Shown here: piece after piece, positions 22,306-34,975 of the stretch
Numbering within the stretch: position 1 is the first letter of the stretch
Layout: every line of letters starts with the position of its first letter
DNA from: Sciurus carolinensis
Taxonomy: Eukaryota; Chordata; Mammalia; Rodentia; Sciuridae
NCBI RefSeq assembly: GCF_902686445.1
Contig: NW_025920106.1
Span: 124,001-188,000 of the forward strand
DNA length: 64,000 nt
Reading direction: 5' to 3'
Notes under the pieces: model-generated
Seen by the model: only the letters and a program-made list of their open reading frames with translations
Told to the model about the DNA's origin: nothing
Database searches by the model: none
Program-made: the position numbers and the translations under genes

Positions 22306-24040
22306 TAATTGCACATGAGACAGCTACCACAATATTTAGTGCAGCATATTTATATAATAACAAATTGGAAACCCAAATAGACCAATAAGTGACTGACCAA
22401 ATATTATTATAATATCATTACATAGCAGTTTACTGTGGAATGATTAACATTATATAGTGTAAGAATAGTTACTACAAAAAATGATATATTGTTCAAAAGA
22501 AAAATCAAGTTACAAAATACTAAAATATTGTTATTCTATGAATGTAAAAGAGAAAAATTGTGTGCTTTTGTATACATTTCTTGTGTAACTTTCAAATTGA
22601 ATAAAGATGACACATTTGGTTGAAAAAAAGGGGGATCTAGACTTTCTCATGTTAATACTGCTCTCAATATTTCCTTCTTCTCAATAAGTGCTCTTAATGC
22701 ACATTTTGAAGATAATACACATCTCTGGTCCTCTGCCTTGGACAGGCACTTGCACCTCAGGAACCACTATCAAAGATTTAAGTACAATAGTGAGTTCCAC
22801 CAGACCTGATATGGTGGGGCACTGCACCTTTGATTACTTGGGGGAGGGGATATGTTTTTGTTCTTACTCCTACAGGTCCTGTCTGGATTCCTGCCAGATG
22901 TGTGAGACTTGACAATGTTCATGAGTTGGCATCAAGGACTTCACATTCTGATTCCCAAATTGCATTTGACACAGGATGAGGAGGATCCCAATCCAAAGGA
23001 GAAACCTCTGATATGAACAAGAGGCCCAAGAGACATTATGTCTTCTAATCATCTAGTGACATGGACAAATACAAAATTTAGCAACATCTGATCAACAAAT
23101 GCAAGTGCAGATGGGTTTAGAATGTGCTTCAAAAAACTTGGTTACAGCTCTGTTTTCCAAATGTACCCAAAATTCTATAACTATGCTGGCAATTATTGTG
23201 TTATTTATCTGTTATTGTATCCCTGCTGGTGGTACCTCTATACTTAGCATAAATTTTTTATTCTCCTGAAATTCATAACATCAAACATTCTAGAAAATGG
23301 GTGATATTGATTATTTGCTGTTTTTACATCATATAAAATGCCAAGATTTTAATAATATATGTTGTTTCAATTTAACTGATAATAATTACATTCAAAAGGA
23401 ATTAGATCAGTTTAAAGACATTGTAAAGAATAAGTAAACAGATGATATGAAGATTGGGATTTATTTTGTTGGTTAACCACATGACTGACAAATTTTACAT
23501 GGATCGAAAAGCATTTTATTGGAGAATGTTTATTGATACATGCTTTATTTTGCTGTGCTTGTATTTGCCAATGTTTGCTTTGCTTACTCCCTCCACCTTC
23601 CTTAAAGAAAAGACAAGTCATGTCTATTCAAAGGTCATAAAAAACAAAAATTGGAGTTATAGGGATTTTAGCTCAGTCAATATAGAGAGGAACAAAAGTC
23701 CTTCGAGTTGAACAATCTCCTCAGGAAAAGGCACTCTGTTTCAATGTCTAAGAAATGATCTGAAAAAAATCTGTCCTTGAGACCTGGAGACATTAACTTA
23801 CTATAATAACCTTTGGTATTAGTGAACTTTAAGAAGCAAGAAAGTTATGTCATCTGCACGTGGGCAAAACTAACTTTACTATGTAACCTAGGTCACTTGA
23901 TATGACCCCAGATTTGAGAAAAAAAATGGACTGGGTTTTCCATGAGAGCCACTTCTTGCTCTTTGCCATCCTTAGTGCTTGCCTCTTTATTAGCTCTCCC
24001 CTTAACCCTTACAGCTGGACCCCAATTGACTTTAACAGAA
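22306..24040. other. Non-L1 part of right arm
   Basis: The counterpart of 11898-13636. 22306-22560 resembles an ancient L1 3' end in sense orientation. A PPT-like tract GAAAAAAAGGGGGATC is at about 22622-22637. The frame 22688-22912 (74 codons) has no recognised domain. I recognise no gene. Confidence 0.65.
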
Positions 24041-24059
24041 ATTCTGAAAAAAAAAAAAC

Positions 24060-24812
24060 AAAGAGAAATCTTTGAAATGAGGAAAATAATAAACCAAATA
24101 AACTCAATTGATAGCATCACCAAAAGACGTGATCACTTGGAAGACAGTACCTTACAAATTGAGGAAAATATATTTAATCTTGAAAATAAAATTGAACAAA
24201 GAGAAAAAATGGTAAATTATGACTGGAATATCCAAGAAATATGGAATAGCATAAAAACACCAAATTTAAAAATTATAGGAATTGAGGAAGTCACAGAGAT
24301 ATACCAAAGGAATGAATAAAATTTTCAATGAAATAATATCCAAATATTACCCAAACCTAAAGAATGGAATGGAAAATCAAATACAAAAGGCTTACAGAAT
24401 ACCAAATGTACAAAATTGCAACAGATTCACCCCAAAGCATACGGTAATAAAGATGCTTAACTTTCAAATAAAGATAGAATTTTAAAGGTTGCAAGAGAAA
24501 AGCATCAGACTCCATATAGGGGCAAACCAACACAGCTATCATCAGGTTTCTCACCCCAGAAACTAAGTGCTAGAAGGACCCAGATCAGTTTTTTTCAAGC
24601 TCTTAAAGAACATGGTTGGCAACAAAGAATCTTATACCCAGCAAAACTAACTTTCAGATTTGAGAATAAAATAAAATTCTTCCATGAAAACCAAAGGTTA
24701 AAATAAATTGCAAATAGAAACCTGTGCTACAGAAAATTTTCAGTAAAATATTCAATGAGTAGGAAATGAAAAAAACAATTTAAGTCAGCAAAGAAAGGAA
24801 GTACCTTAAGTG
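24060..24812 (+). pseudogene. L1 ORF1 pseudogene (right arm)
   Basis: N-terminally truncated. Fragments read RKIINQINSIDSITKRRDHL (coiled coil) and GMNKIFNEIISKYYPNLKNG (RRM region) in two frames. The C-terminal region near 24600-24780 is decayed. Not functional. Confidence 0.85.
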
Positions 24813-24874
24813 TAAAACCAAAATAAAAAAGAAAAACCAAGCCACATTAAAAATCAAGAATAACCCAAAATTAC

Positions 24875-27800
24875 CAGAAATACAAATCATATCTCAATCA
24901 TAACCCTGAAGGTTAATGGCCTAAGATCATCAATCAAATGGTGTATACTGGCAGATTGGAATAAAAAGAAAGACCCAACAATATGCTGCCTTCAATAGAC
25001 TCATCTCATAGAATAAAAACATCTACATACTAAAGGTGAAAGGATGGGGAAAAAACATACCATGCACATCGACTCAGGAAAAAGTGGGGGTTACTCAGGT
25101 ATAATGGACTTCAAGACAAAGTTAGAAGGGATGAAGAAGAACATTTCTTACTGCTGAAGGGAACTATCATTCAGGAAGACATAACAATTATAAATATTTA
25201 CGTTCCAAATAACAGCACATCTATGTACATCAAAGAAATTGTTCTCAATTCCAGGATCCAAATAGACCACAACACAATAATTGTGGGTGACTTCAACACA
25301 CTACTTTCACCACTGGATAGATATTACAAACAAAACTGAACAAAGAACCCATACAACTTAATAACACAATCAATAACTTAACCTAAAACACATATATAGA
25401 ATATTTCATCCATCAAGGAGCAAATACACATTATTCTCAGCAGCACATGGATTCTTTGCTAAAATAGAACATATATTATGCCACAAAGCAGTCCTTAGTA
25501 AATCTGAAAAATAGACAAACTACCTTGTGTTCCATCAGATCATAATGGAATGAAATTACAAATCAATGACAAAATAAAAAACAGAAAATACCCCAACACC
25601 TGGAGACTAAATAATATGCTACTTAATGTAGCATGGATAACAGAAAATATAAAGGAGGAATTAAAAATGTATCAGAAGTAAATGAGAACGACAATACAAC
25701 ATATCAAAACCCCTGGGACACTGTGAAAGCAGTACTAAGAGGAAAATTTATTGCATATAGTGCATTAAAGGAAAGAATAAAAAGTCAACAACTAACTGCA
25801 ACAACTAAATGACCTAACACTACATCTCAAAGCCCTAGAAAAAGGAGAGAAGACCAACACCAAAACTAGTAAAAGACAGGAAATAATTAAAATCAGATCT
25901 GAAATCAAAGTAATTGAAACTAAAGAAACAATTCAAAAAAATTGACAAAACTAAAAGTTGGTTCTTTGAGAAAGTAAACAAATAGATAAACAGCCACAGT
26001 AATGAAGATAAGGAGTTAGATAATTTAAATTACAAGCTTCGTGATGAAAAATGAAATATCACGCAAACACCATTGAAATATATAACATAATTAGAAGCTA
26101 CTTTTAAAATCTATACTCCAACAAAGTAGAAAATTTCAAAGACATTGAAAAAATTTTCAAGACATATTATTATCCCATATTGAATCAAGAGGACATACAC
26201 AATTTAAACAGATCAATTTCAAGCAATGAAATAGAAGAAGCCATCAAAAAGTTTACAAATGAAGAAAAGCCTGGAGTCAGATTCTCAGCTGAGTTCTACA
26301 AGACCTTCGTATAAGAACTTATACCAATACTCCTCAAACTATTCCATAAAACATGGAGGAAATTCTTCCAAATTTACTCTGTGAAGCCAGTATCACCCTG
26401 ACACCAAAACCAGAAAAAAACACGCATCAAGGAAAGAAAATTTTAGACCAACATTGCTCGTGAGCATAGATACAAAAATTCTTAACAAAATTCTTGAAAA
26501 TCACATAAGAAACTTATTAAGAAAATAGAGCACCACAATCAAGTTTGGTTCATCCCAAGGATGAAAGGTTGTTTCAACATCTGGGAAAAAATAAATGTAA
26601 TTCATTACATCAATAGACTTAAGGTTATGAATCATATGATTATTTCAATTGGTGCAGAAAAAACATTTGATAAAATACAGCACTCTTTTATGCTCAAAAC
26701 ACTAGAAAAAGTAGAATAGTAGGAACATTCCTCAACATTGTAAAGGTTATCTGTGCTAATCCCACATACAACATTATTCTTAATGGAAAAAAACTAAAAG
26801 CATTCCCTTTAAAACCTGAAAAAATACATGGATGCCCTTTTTTGCCCCTTCTATTCAACATCACCCTTGAAACACTAGACAGAGCAATTAGGGAAACCAA
26901 AGAAATTAACAGGATACAAATAGGAAAAGAAGAACTCAAGCTATGATTACTTGCTGACTACATGATGTTATATTTAGAGGATCCATAAAACTCCAACACA
27001 GAACTTCTAGAATTAGAATTTTTAATTGATAAATGAATTCAGCAAAATAGGATATAAAATCACCACACATAATCTAATGCATTTCTATTCATAAGTGATG
27101 AATATTCTGAAAGTAAAATTAGGAAAACTACTCCATTCACAACCTCAAAAAAAAAAAAAACACTTGGTAATCAATCTAACAAGGAGGTGAATGATCTCTA
27201 CAATGATAACTACAGAACCCTAAAGAAAGAAATTTTAAAAAGCCTTAGAAAGATCTCCCATATTCTTGAGTAGGCAGAATTGTATTGTCTAATGGCCATA
27301 CTTCCAAAGGAACTATGTAAATTTAAGAAAATTCCAATTAAAATCTCAATGACATTCATCACAGAAATAGAGAAATTCATTGTGTAGTCCATCTGGAAGC
27401 ATAAAAGACCAAGGATAGCCAATGCAATTCTGGGTAGGAAGAGTGATGCATGAGGTATCACAATACCAGACCTTAAACTCTACTATTGAGCAATAGTAAC
27501 AAAAACTACATGGTATAGGCACCAAAATATACAGGTAGACCAAAGGTAGAGAATAGAAGACACAGAGACAAACCCACATAAGTACAGTTACCTCATACTA
27601 GATAAAGGTGCCAAAAACTTGCAATGGAAAAAAAGAGAGCCTCTTCAACAAATGGTGCTAGAACAACTGGAAACCCATATGCAGTAAAATGTAATTACAC
27701 CTCTATCTTTCACCTGCAGAAAACTCAACTCAAAATAGATCAAGGATTTAGGAATTAGACCAGAGAGAGTTCACCTAAATCATCATGATGGTTTAGTACC

Positions 27801-28555
27801 AGACTTTTTAAAAAAGGTTCCCAGGGTGCAAGAAATAAAAGCAAGAATCAAAAAATGGGATGGATTCAAACTAAAAATATTTTTCTCAACAAATAAAACA
27901 ATCCATAATGTGAAAAAAAGAGACCACAGAGTAGGAGAAAATCTCTTCTGCATGCACTTCACATAGAGCACTAATAGCAAAAATTTATAAAAAAATACTT
28001 GCAAAACTTTATACCAAAATTACAAACAAACTAACAAGTAAATTGGCTAAGGAACTGGGCAGATATTTCACAGAAGATATAGATGTGATAAACAAATATA
28101 TGAAAAATTATATCTCAGCTCTAGTAATTAGAGAAATGCAATTAAAATATATTCTAAGATTTTATCTAACTTTAATTAGAATGGTAATTATCAGGAACAC
28201 AAACAATAATAAATTTTGGTGTGACTGTGGGGAAAAGGTTCACTTATACATTGCTGTTAGGGTTGAAAATTGGTGCAGCCACTGTGGAAAGCAGTATGGA
28301 GATTCCTCAGAAAACTTGAAATGGACCCACAATTTAACCCAGCTACCCCACTCCTCAGTTTATACCCAAAGGACTTAAAATCAGCATACTACAGTGACAC
28401 AATCTCATCAATGTTTATAGGTGCTCACTTCATGATAGTTAGACTGTGTAACCAATGTAGATTCTCTTCACTTGATGAATGGATAAAGAAACTGTTATAT
28501 ATACACAATGGAATACTACTCAGCCATATAGAAGAATAAAATTATGGCATTTAAT
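24875..28555 (+). pseudogene. L1 ORF2 pseudogene (right arm)
   Basis: A decayed endonuclease-RT frame. Endonuclease remnants lie near 24890-25620 (for example the ISISNHNGMKL-type segment), and the RT region spans 26200-27300 with the catalytic motif degraded (LLADYMML near 26948). The C-terminal region at 28043-28539 remains open in short frames, including WCDCGEKVHLYIAVRVENW and KLEMDPQFNPATPLLSLYPK. Dozens of stops and indels. Many lesions are shared with 1-3565. Confidence 0.85.
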
Positions 28556-28904
28556 GGTAAATGGATGGAGTTGGAGGTTATAATGCTAAATGAAATATGC
28601 AAATTCCACAAAACCAAGGACTGAATGTCTTATCCGATAATTGGATGATGGAACATAAAAGGGGGGACATGGTAAGTGAAGATGGAGGCACTTTGATTTG
28701 TGTAGAAGAAAATGGGGTGGGAGGGGTGAGGAAAGAGAGATAGTGGACGAAGACAGACTTTATTACCCTATGTTCATGTAAGATTACAGAATTGGTGTGA
28801 GTCTACAGTGTGTACGACCATAGAAACAAGAGTTGTACTCCATTGGTGTACAATGAATCAAAATTCAGTCTTTAAAAAATATATATGTACTTTAAAAATA
28901 TTGT

Positions 28905-31900
28905 CTTGTCAGGGTATATTTGTTAATATTGATGTATCAATTTTGATTGGTCATTGTAGATTCATTCATATAGACCCATGGGGTAAATTTATTATTGACT
29001 ACCCATTGGGGTAGATTTTTCAATATCAATTTTTTGGTATATATTCATCAATATTGATTCATTGGTGTAGGTTTTTTCGTATTGACCAAACTGAATAGTT
29101 TCCTCAATATCAACTCAAGTGTTTTGAATCATTGACATCAACTAAACTGGGTAGATTCATTGAAATTGACTCATCAGTGTAGATTTGTCTATATTGACAC
29201 ATTGTGGTAGATTCATTAATATCTACTCATTGGTGTAGATTTGCCAGTGTTGTCCCATGAGTGTAGATTCATTGAAATCAACTCTGATTTAGATTGGTCA
29301 ATAAAACCTCAATGACTTAGATTCATCAATAATAACCTGTCAGTCTTGATTCATCAATATTGACTTGACAGGGTAAATTTATAGATATCTACTCATTGGT
29401 GTAGATTCAGTGACATCTACTCATTGACATAGAGTTGTAGATAACAACCATAAGGGCTACAATTGTTAATATCAACCCATCAGTGTAAACTCATAAATAC
29501 CTACAAGTTGGTGAATCTCCTATATAAATTAATTGGTGTAGACTCATCAGTTTTGATACATCACTGTAGACTCATCAAATTTGACTCAAAGGTTAGATTT
29601 GCCAATATTTATTCATCAGTGTGAAGTCATCTATACTGACTCTTCAGGGTAGATTTGTCAATTTTGACTCTTTGAGATAGATTCCTCAACATTGACCCAT
29701 AAGGGCAGATTGATTGATATTGACTGGAATGGGTAGATTTGTTGGTATCAACTCAGCAGTTTAGATATGTTGATATCTATATGTCAATATAGACTGGTAT
29801 AGATTTATAGACAATGACTCATTGATATTGATGCATCAACATTGATTCCTTTATGTAGATTCACTGATACCAAACTATCAGTGTAGATTCGTCAACATTG
29901 ACCCATTGGGATAGATTCATTGATATTGACTAGATTCGTTGATATCAAATTGATGGTGTTGAATCATTAACATCAATTCTCAGACAGACTTGTTGGTATT
30001 AACTCATCAGTGTAAATTCATCAATACCAATCACCCAGGGTAAATATGTATATGTCAAATCAATGGTAGATTCATTGATATCAACCCATCAGTATAGATT
30101 AGTTGATACTGACTTGAAGGCATGGATTCATTAATGTCAACTCTTCAGTGTAGATCAGTAGATATAGATTCAATTGGGTATATTCATCAATATTAACTCA
30201 ACAAGGTAGATTTGTCAATATTGACTTGTCAGGGTAGATTTGTTGATATCAAACATAGTGATAGATTCACACTGACATTGTCATGTCAGTGTGCCTTAAT
30301 CAATATTGACTCAATGGGAGTAGATTTGGTGATATCTACTCATTGGTGTTGTTTTGTTGATATCTCCTCATCATTGTAGATTCATGAATGTCAACTGATA
30401 GGGGTATTGATCAATAGCAACTGTCAGTGTGGATTCATTAATATCTACTTGTTGGTGTAGATTAATTGATATCAACCCTTAGGGGTGGATTTATCAATAT
30501 TAACCAGTCATGGTAGATTTGTCAAAGTTCATATGTCAATACTGATTTGTCAATTTAGATTCCTTGATATTGACCTGAAAATGTAGATTTTTCAATATTA
30601 GCTCTTCTGGGTGTATTCATCAATATCAATCCATTGGTGTGGATTTGATAATAACTATCACCAGGGAAGAATCATTGATATTGAATCATCAGGATACATT
30701 CATCTATATCAACCCACTGGTGTAGTAGCAGGAGTAATAGAACTGGTGAAACATTGTAATTGCCTAGCATAAGAGTTCCTCTATTCCCAGAAGATTTGTG
30801 ACTGAGATCAAGGTTAGAGCTGAAAAGACTCTTGCACAGAGCCTCCTCATGCATGGTTTTACCACAGCAGCTAAACATCCTGTGCCCTTGCACATGAAAA
30901 TTTCCAGGCACCAGTCATGCCACAGTCATGAGGTCATCAGAGACCCCCAGTCTCAATCACTGCTCTCCCATCCTGTCACCACTCTGCACAGAAATGTAGT
31001 CATTTGAGTAGATTCATCTATATCAACCAATGGGGTAGATTTGTTGATATCAACTTGATGGATTAATTTTATCAATATTGATTCAATTGGTTTGAATGGT
31101 TCAATTTGTCAAAATCAATTCATTTGGATACACTCATCAATTTGACCCATTGTGTTGATTCATCAATATTAACTTGATGTCATAGATTTATTGATATGGA
31201 CCCATAGGGGTATATTTATCAATATCAAACTGTAGGGCTAAATTTGTTCATATCAACACTTCAGTGTAGATTCATCGATATCAACTTTTTGGATACATTA
31301 ATTGATATTGATTTGTTGATATTGATTGATTAATATAGATTCATCATTATTGATTCATCAGTGTAGATGCATAGATATCAACTCATCAGGGTAGATTTGT
31401 TGATATAGATTCTTCAATGTAGATTTATAGATATCAACCCATTTTTGTTGGTTTATTGAAATTAAACCTATGGAGTAGATTCATCAATACTGACCTGTCA
31501 AAGTACATTTGTCAACATCGACCCATCAATGTAATTTGGTCAATATTGACCCACTCGGTTAGATTTTTTCAGATCAACACATTGGGGTAGATTTGTCAAT
31601 ATTGATACAAGCATGTAGATTCATAAATATTGACTCATTGTGATAGATTGTTCATTATCAATTTGTCATTCAATGATATGATATACTTTGATGGGTAGAT
31701 TTGTGGATATCAACTTGTCAGTGTAGATCATCAATATTTACCCATTGGTGTACAATCATCAATATCAAGGTAGATTCATCTGTATTGACCCTTTGAAGTA
31801 TATTTGCCAATATTGACTCTTTGGTGCATATTCATTGTTACTGATTTGTCTGTGTAGATTCCTTCACACCAACCCACTGTGTTAGAACAGTCAATATCTA

Positions 31901-33510
31901 CTTGATGGGATATATTCACTGATGTCAATCATAGGTGTTGATTCATTGTTATTGATTCATTGATGTAGATTCTCTGATATAAAACAATTGGAGTAGGTTC
32001 ACTGATATTGACTCTTCAGTGTAGATCCATCCATATCAATCCATTGGGTTACATTTATCAATATCAACTTGTTGGGGTAGATTCATTGACATTGACCTGT
32101 AGATTTTGATTCATCTACATTGACTCATCAGTGTAGTTTTGTTGATATTGAACTATCCATGTTGATTCATAAGATATTGATTTGTCAGTATTTATTCATA
32201 GATGTAGCTTCGTTTATATTGAACCATCAGGGTATCAGGGTATATTAATCAATATCAACTTTTCTGGATAGATTCATTGTTATTGTCCTGAGGGTAGATT
32301 TGTTGATATTGACTTTTGGTGCAGATTTATCAATATCGATTCATGGGTGTAGATTCTTCCATATCTACCCTTTTTGGGTAGATTTATCAAAATTGTTTCA
32401 ATTGGGTAGGTTTGACAATATCAAAATATCAGTGTAGATTTTTAATATTGACCCATTGATCTTGATTCATTGATATTGACTTGATTCTTTAAATTCATCA
32501 ATGTCACCTTAAAACTGCAGATTCATCAATATCTACCTGTCAGAACAGATTCATCAATATTGACTTGAAGATTTAGATTCATCAACTTTGACACTTTGGT
32601 GAAGAAATAGCTATGTGAATCCTTCAGCATAGATTTGTGGATATGACCCTATGACCAATAGGCATACCTTCATCTTTATCAACTCATTGGTGCAAATTTG
32701 TTGATATTGACTTGTTGGTGTATATTGTTCACTATTGATTTGCTGATATCAACTCTTCAATATAGGTATGTCAATACTGACTTAATGGGGAAGGTTTGCA
32801 ATAACTACTCACCTGTGTAGATTTGTCAAAATTGGACCATCAGTGTAGATTCATGGATTATGACTCATCAGGTTAGAGTCATTAATATCTACTCACTGGC
32901 ATAGATTTATTGATATCAACACATTGAGGTAGATTCACCAATATTGACTCAATGGAATTTACTTGTTGATATGGACACATTGATGTGGATTCATTGATAT
33001 TGATGCTGGGGTTTATTTGTTGATATCAACTCTGGGAAGATTTATTGATATTGATGTGTTGGTATTATTTCATCAGTGTACATTTGTAAACATTGATTCA
33101 CCATGATAGATTATTGATATCCACAATTCTGTAGAATTTTGTTGATTGGTTGGTGTTGATTTTTCACAATCAATGAGTCATGGTAGATTCTCTGATATCA
33201 ACTAAACTGGGTAGATGCATCAATATTGATTTGTTGAAATAAATTGATTATGTAAATTCATCAATATTGACTAGATATTGATATGTGTGGGTAGATTTGT
33301 TGATATTGACTCTTTGGTGAAGATTTGTAGATAATAACTTATAGGGGTAGATTCATCAATATTGATTTGTCAGTATGGATTTGTCAATGTAGATTCATTG
33401 ATATCAACCCATTGAGGTATATTTTTTGATATCTATTCTTCTGTGTATATTCATTAATATCTACCTTTCTCATCAGTGCAGACTCATTTATATCAACCTG
33501 TCAGGGTTTT
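28905..33510 (+). repeat. Array 1: degenerate ~28-bp AT-rich minisatellite
   Basis: About 4.6 kb of head-to-tail units close to TAGATTCATCAATATTGA + CTCATTGGTG. The length is about 28 bp with frequent 1-6 bp variation, giving roughly 150 units. Most units contain one of two perfect palindromes, TCAATATTGA or TTGATATCAA, at the same place. All units face the same way. An unrelated 270-bp island interrupts it at about 30735-31005. No coding potential. Confidence 0.92.
30735..31005. other. Non-repeat island inside array 1
   Basis: About 270 bp of balanced-composition sequence without the ~28-bp unit, from AGCAGGAGTAATAG to CTGCACAGAAATG. Short frames occur on both strands (69-79 codons), but no domain or splice context is recognisable. 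No target duplication or poly(A) marks it as an insertion. Confidence 0.7.
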
Positions 33511-33512
33511 TA

Positions 33513-34975
33513 AAGGTTTTTTGAGATGGCATTCTGAGGTTTGTAAGAAGTCTCTCTGAGATTTGTAAGGAGGACTGTTGAATGAGGTGTATAAGGTGGG
33601 TGCTCATTGGTAAAAATTAAGAGTTAACTGAGGTGTGTATTTGTGGACATCCTTGGTGAGTAAGGAGAGATCTCTGAGATAAATGAGGGCAAACAGAAGT
33701 TTGAAAGGAGGGCTGTATGAGTTGTGTAACAGAGCTCCTCTGAATAGTGAAATTATGGCATTCTGAGGTGTGTTGAGTTATGGTGTGTGGTGTGTAACAA
33801 CGGTTCTCTGATGATTGATTACACCACCAATACAGTGATTGATAAATAATTTGTGTAGGAAATGTGTCTAAGGTATGTATGGATGGCCCTCTGAATTCTG
33901 TAGAAAGGGCAGTTGATATGTGTAGGTAGGGTTCTGAAATGTGTGGAGACGTGACTGCTATGTGTGTAGGAAGTATTCACTGAAGTGTGAAGGAAAGGTT
34001 CTCTGAGATTTGTAGTGCAAAATATTTGAGATGTTTAGGGAGACCTCTATTAAGTATGCAGGAGGAATCTATAAAGGGTGTAGAAGGGCTTTTGTTTACA
34101 TAGGAGTGCTCTCTGTTGTGTACTTTGGGCCCTCAGAAATGAATAATGAAATCTATCTGCTATGACTAGGTAGAACACATGAGATGTAATGAGAATATTC
34201 TTTGAGTATAATAGAGGGAATCCATACCTTGTTTAGGGAGGTCACTCAACAGTGTTTTCAGTCTTCTCTGAGGTGTGTCAGACAAAACCTCAGAGGCAAG
34301 TAGAGAGGGCATTTTAGAGAGTAGTAAGTTGTATCGGAGTTGTGTAGTATGGTGTGTTGCTTGTAACACAGAAATTCTGAGGTCTGAATTAACATCTCAG
34401 TGGAATTGATAGGGAGTACTCTCTGGGGTGTATAGAAAAAGCTGAGTCATTTGTGTTGCTCAATAAAATGTGGAGGCAGTTTACCTATGGGATATATGAA
34501 TGGGAATTTGAGGTGTGTAGAAAAAGCTCTTGGTATTAGTAGGGAGTCATTATTTAGACATAGAGTGAAATGAGTTTGAGGTGTGAAGTAAAGATTCTCT
34601 GAGGTGTTAAGTTAGTTCTCATTTTTATGTAGGGTGGGCTCTCTGACATGTAGGGAGAACACTCTGAAGGGTGTAGGAGGACTTTGTGAGGTTTGTAGAA
34701 AGGCTTATTGATGAGAGTGTAAGTGTTCACTTAAGTGAATAACAGGGATATTTTCAGTGTATAGCAAAGGTCTCTGTGGTAAGTCAAAAATTATCTCTGA
34801 GGTGTGTATTGCAGGCTCTCTGACATGAGTAGAAGTATCTCTAAGGTGTTTACAGAAGACTTGCTAAGAAATATAGTTACTAGGTCTTGTGATGTACTAG
34901 TTTGTACTCACTCAAATATGTAGTTATATCTCTCTGAGGTGTGGAGGGAATGATGTAAGGTGGTGCTCTTTTAAA
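33513..34975 (+). repeat. Array 2: degenerate ~30-bp GAGGTGTGTAG repeat
   Basis: About 1.45 kb of units near TCTCTGAGGTGTGTAGGGAG with a variable ~10-nt remainder, highly diverged. It adjoins array 1 directly. No gene. Confidence 0.85.

Larger units (their letters stand above)
22306..28414. repeat. Right arm of the large inverted duplication
   Basis: This stretch is the reverse complement of 1-3847 joined to 11358-13636. Sampled segments (22310-22390, 23060-23300, 28141-28341) agree with the left arm at roughly 93-100%. It lacks the young L1 and ERV1 that lie in the left arm. Homology begins at or inside 22306, because the gap hides the inner edge of the left arm. It reaches the window's left end, so the full arm may be longer. 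Confidence 0.9.
24041..28870 (+). mobile_element. Old 5'-truncated L1 (right arm)
   Basis: Plus-strand L1 that starts inside ORF1 after an A-run at 24048-24060 and runs through ORF2 to a G-rich 3' UTR (GGGGTGGGAGGGGTGAGG near 28712) and a terminal stretch near 28870. It gives the unoccupied version of the young L1 site at 24578-24610 (reverse complement GAGCTTGAAAAAAACTGATC). The satellite-like array begins right after its 3' end. Confidence 0.9.

Noticed and set aside
30672..31007. Short frames in the array-1 island
   Set aside because: Frames on both strands overlap and run into the repeat array; no domain.
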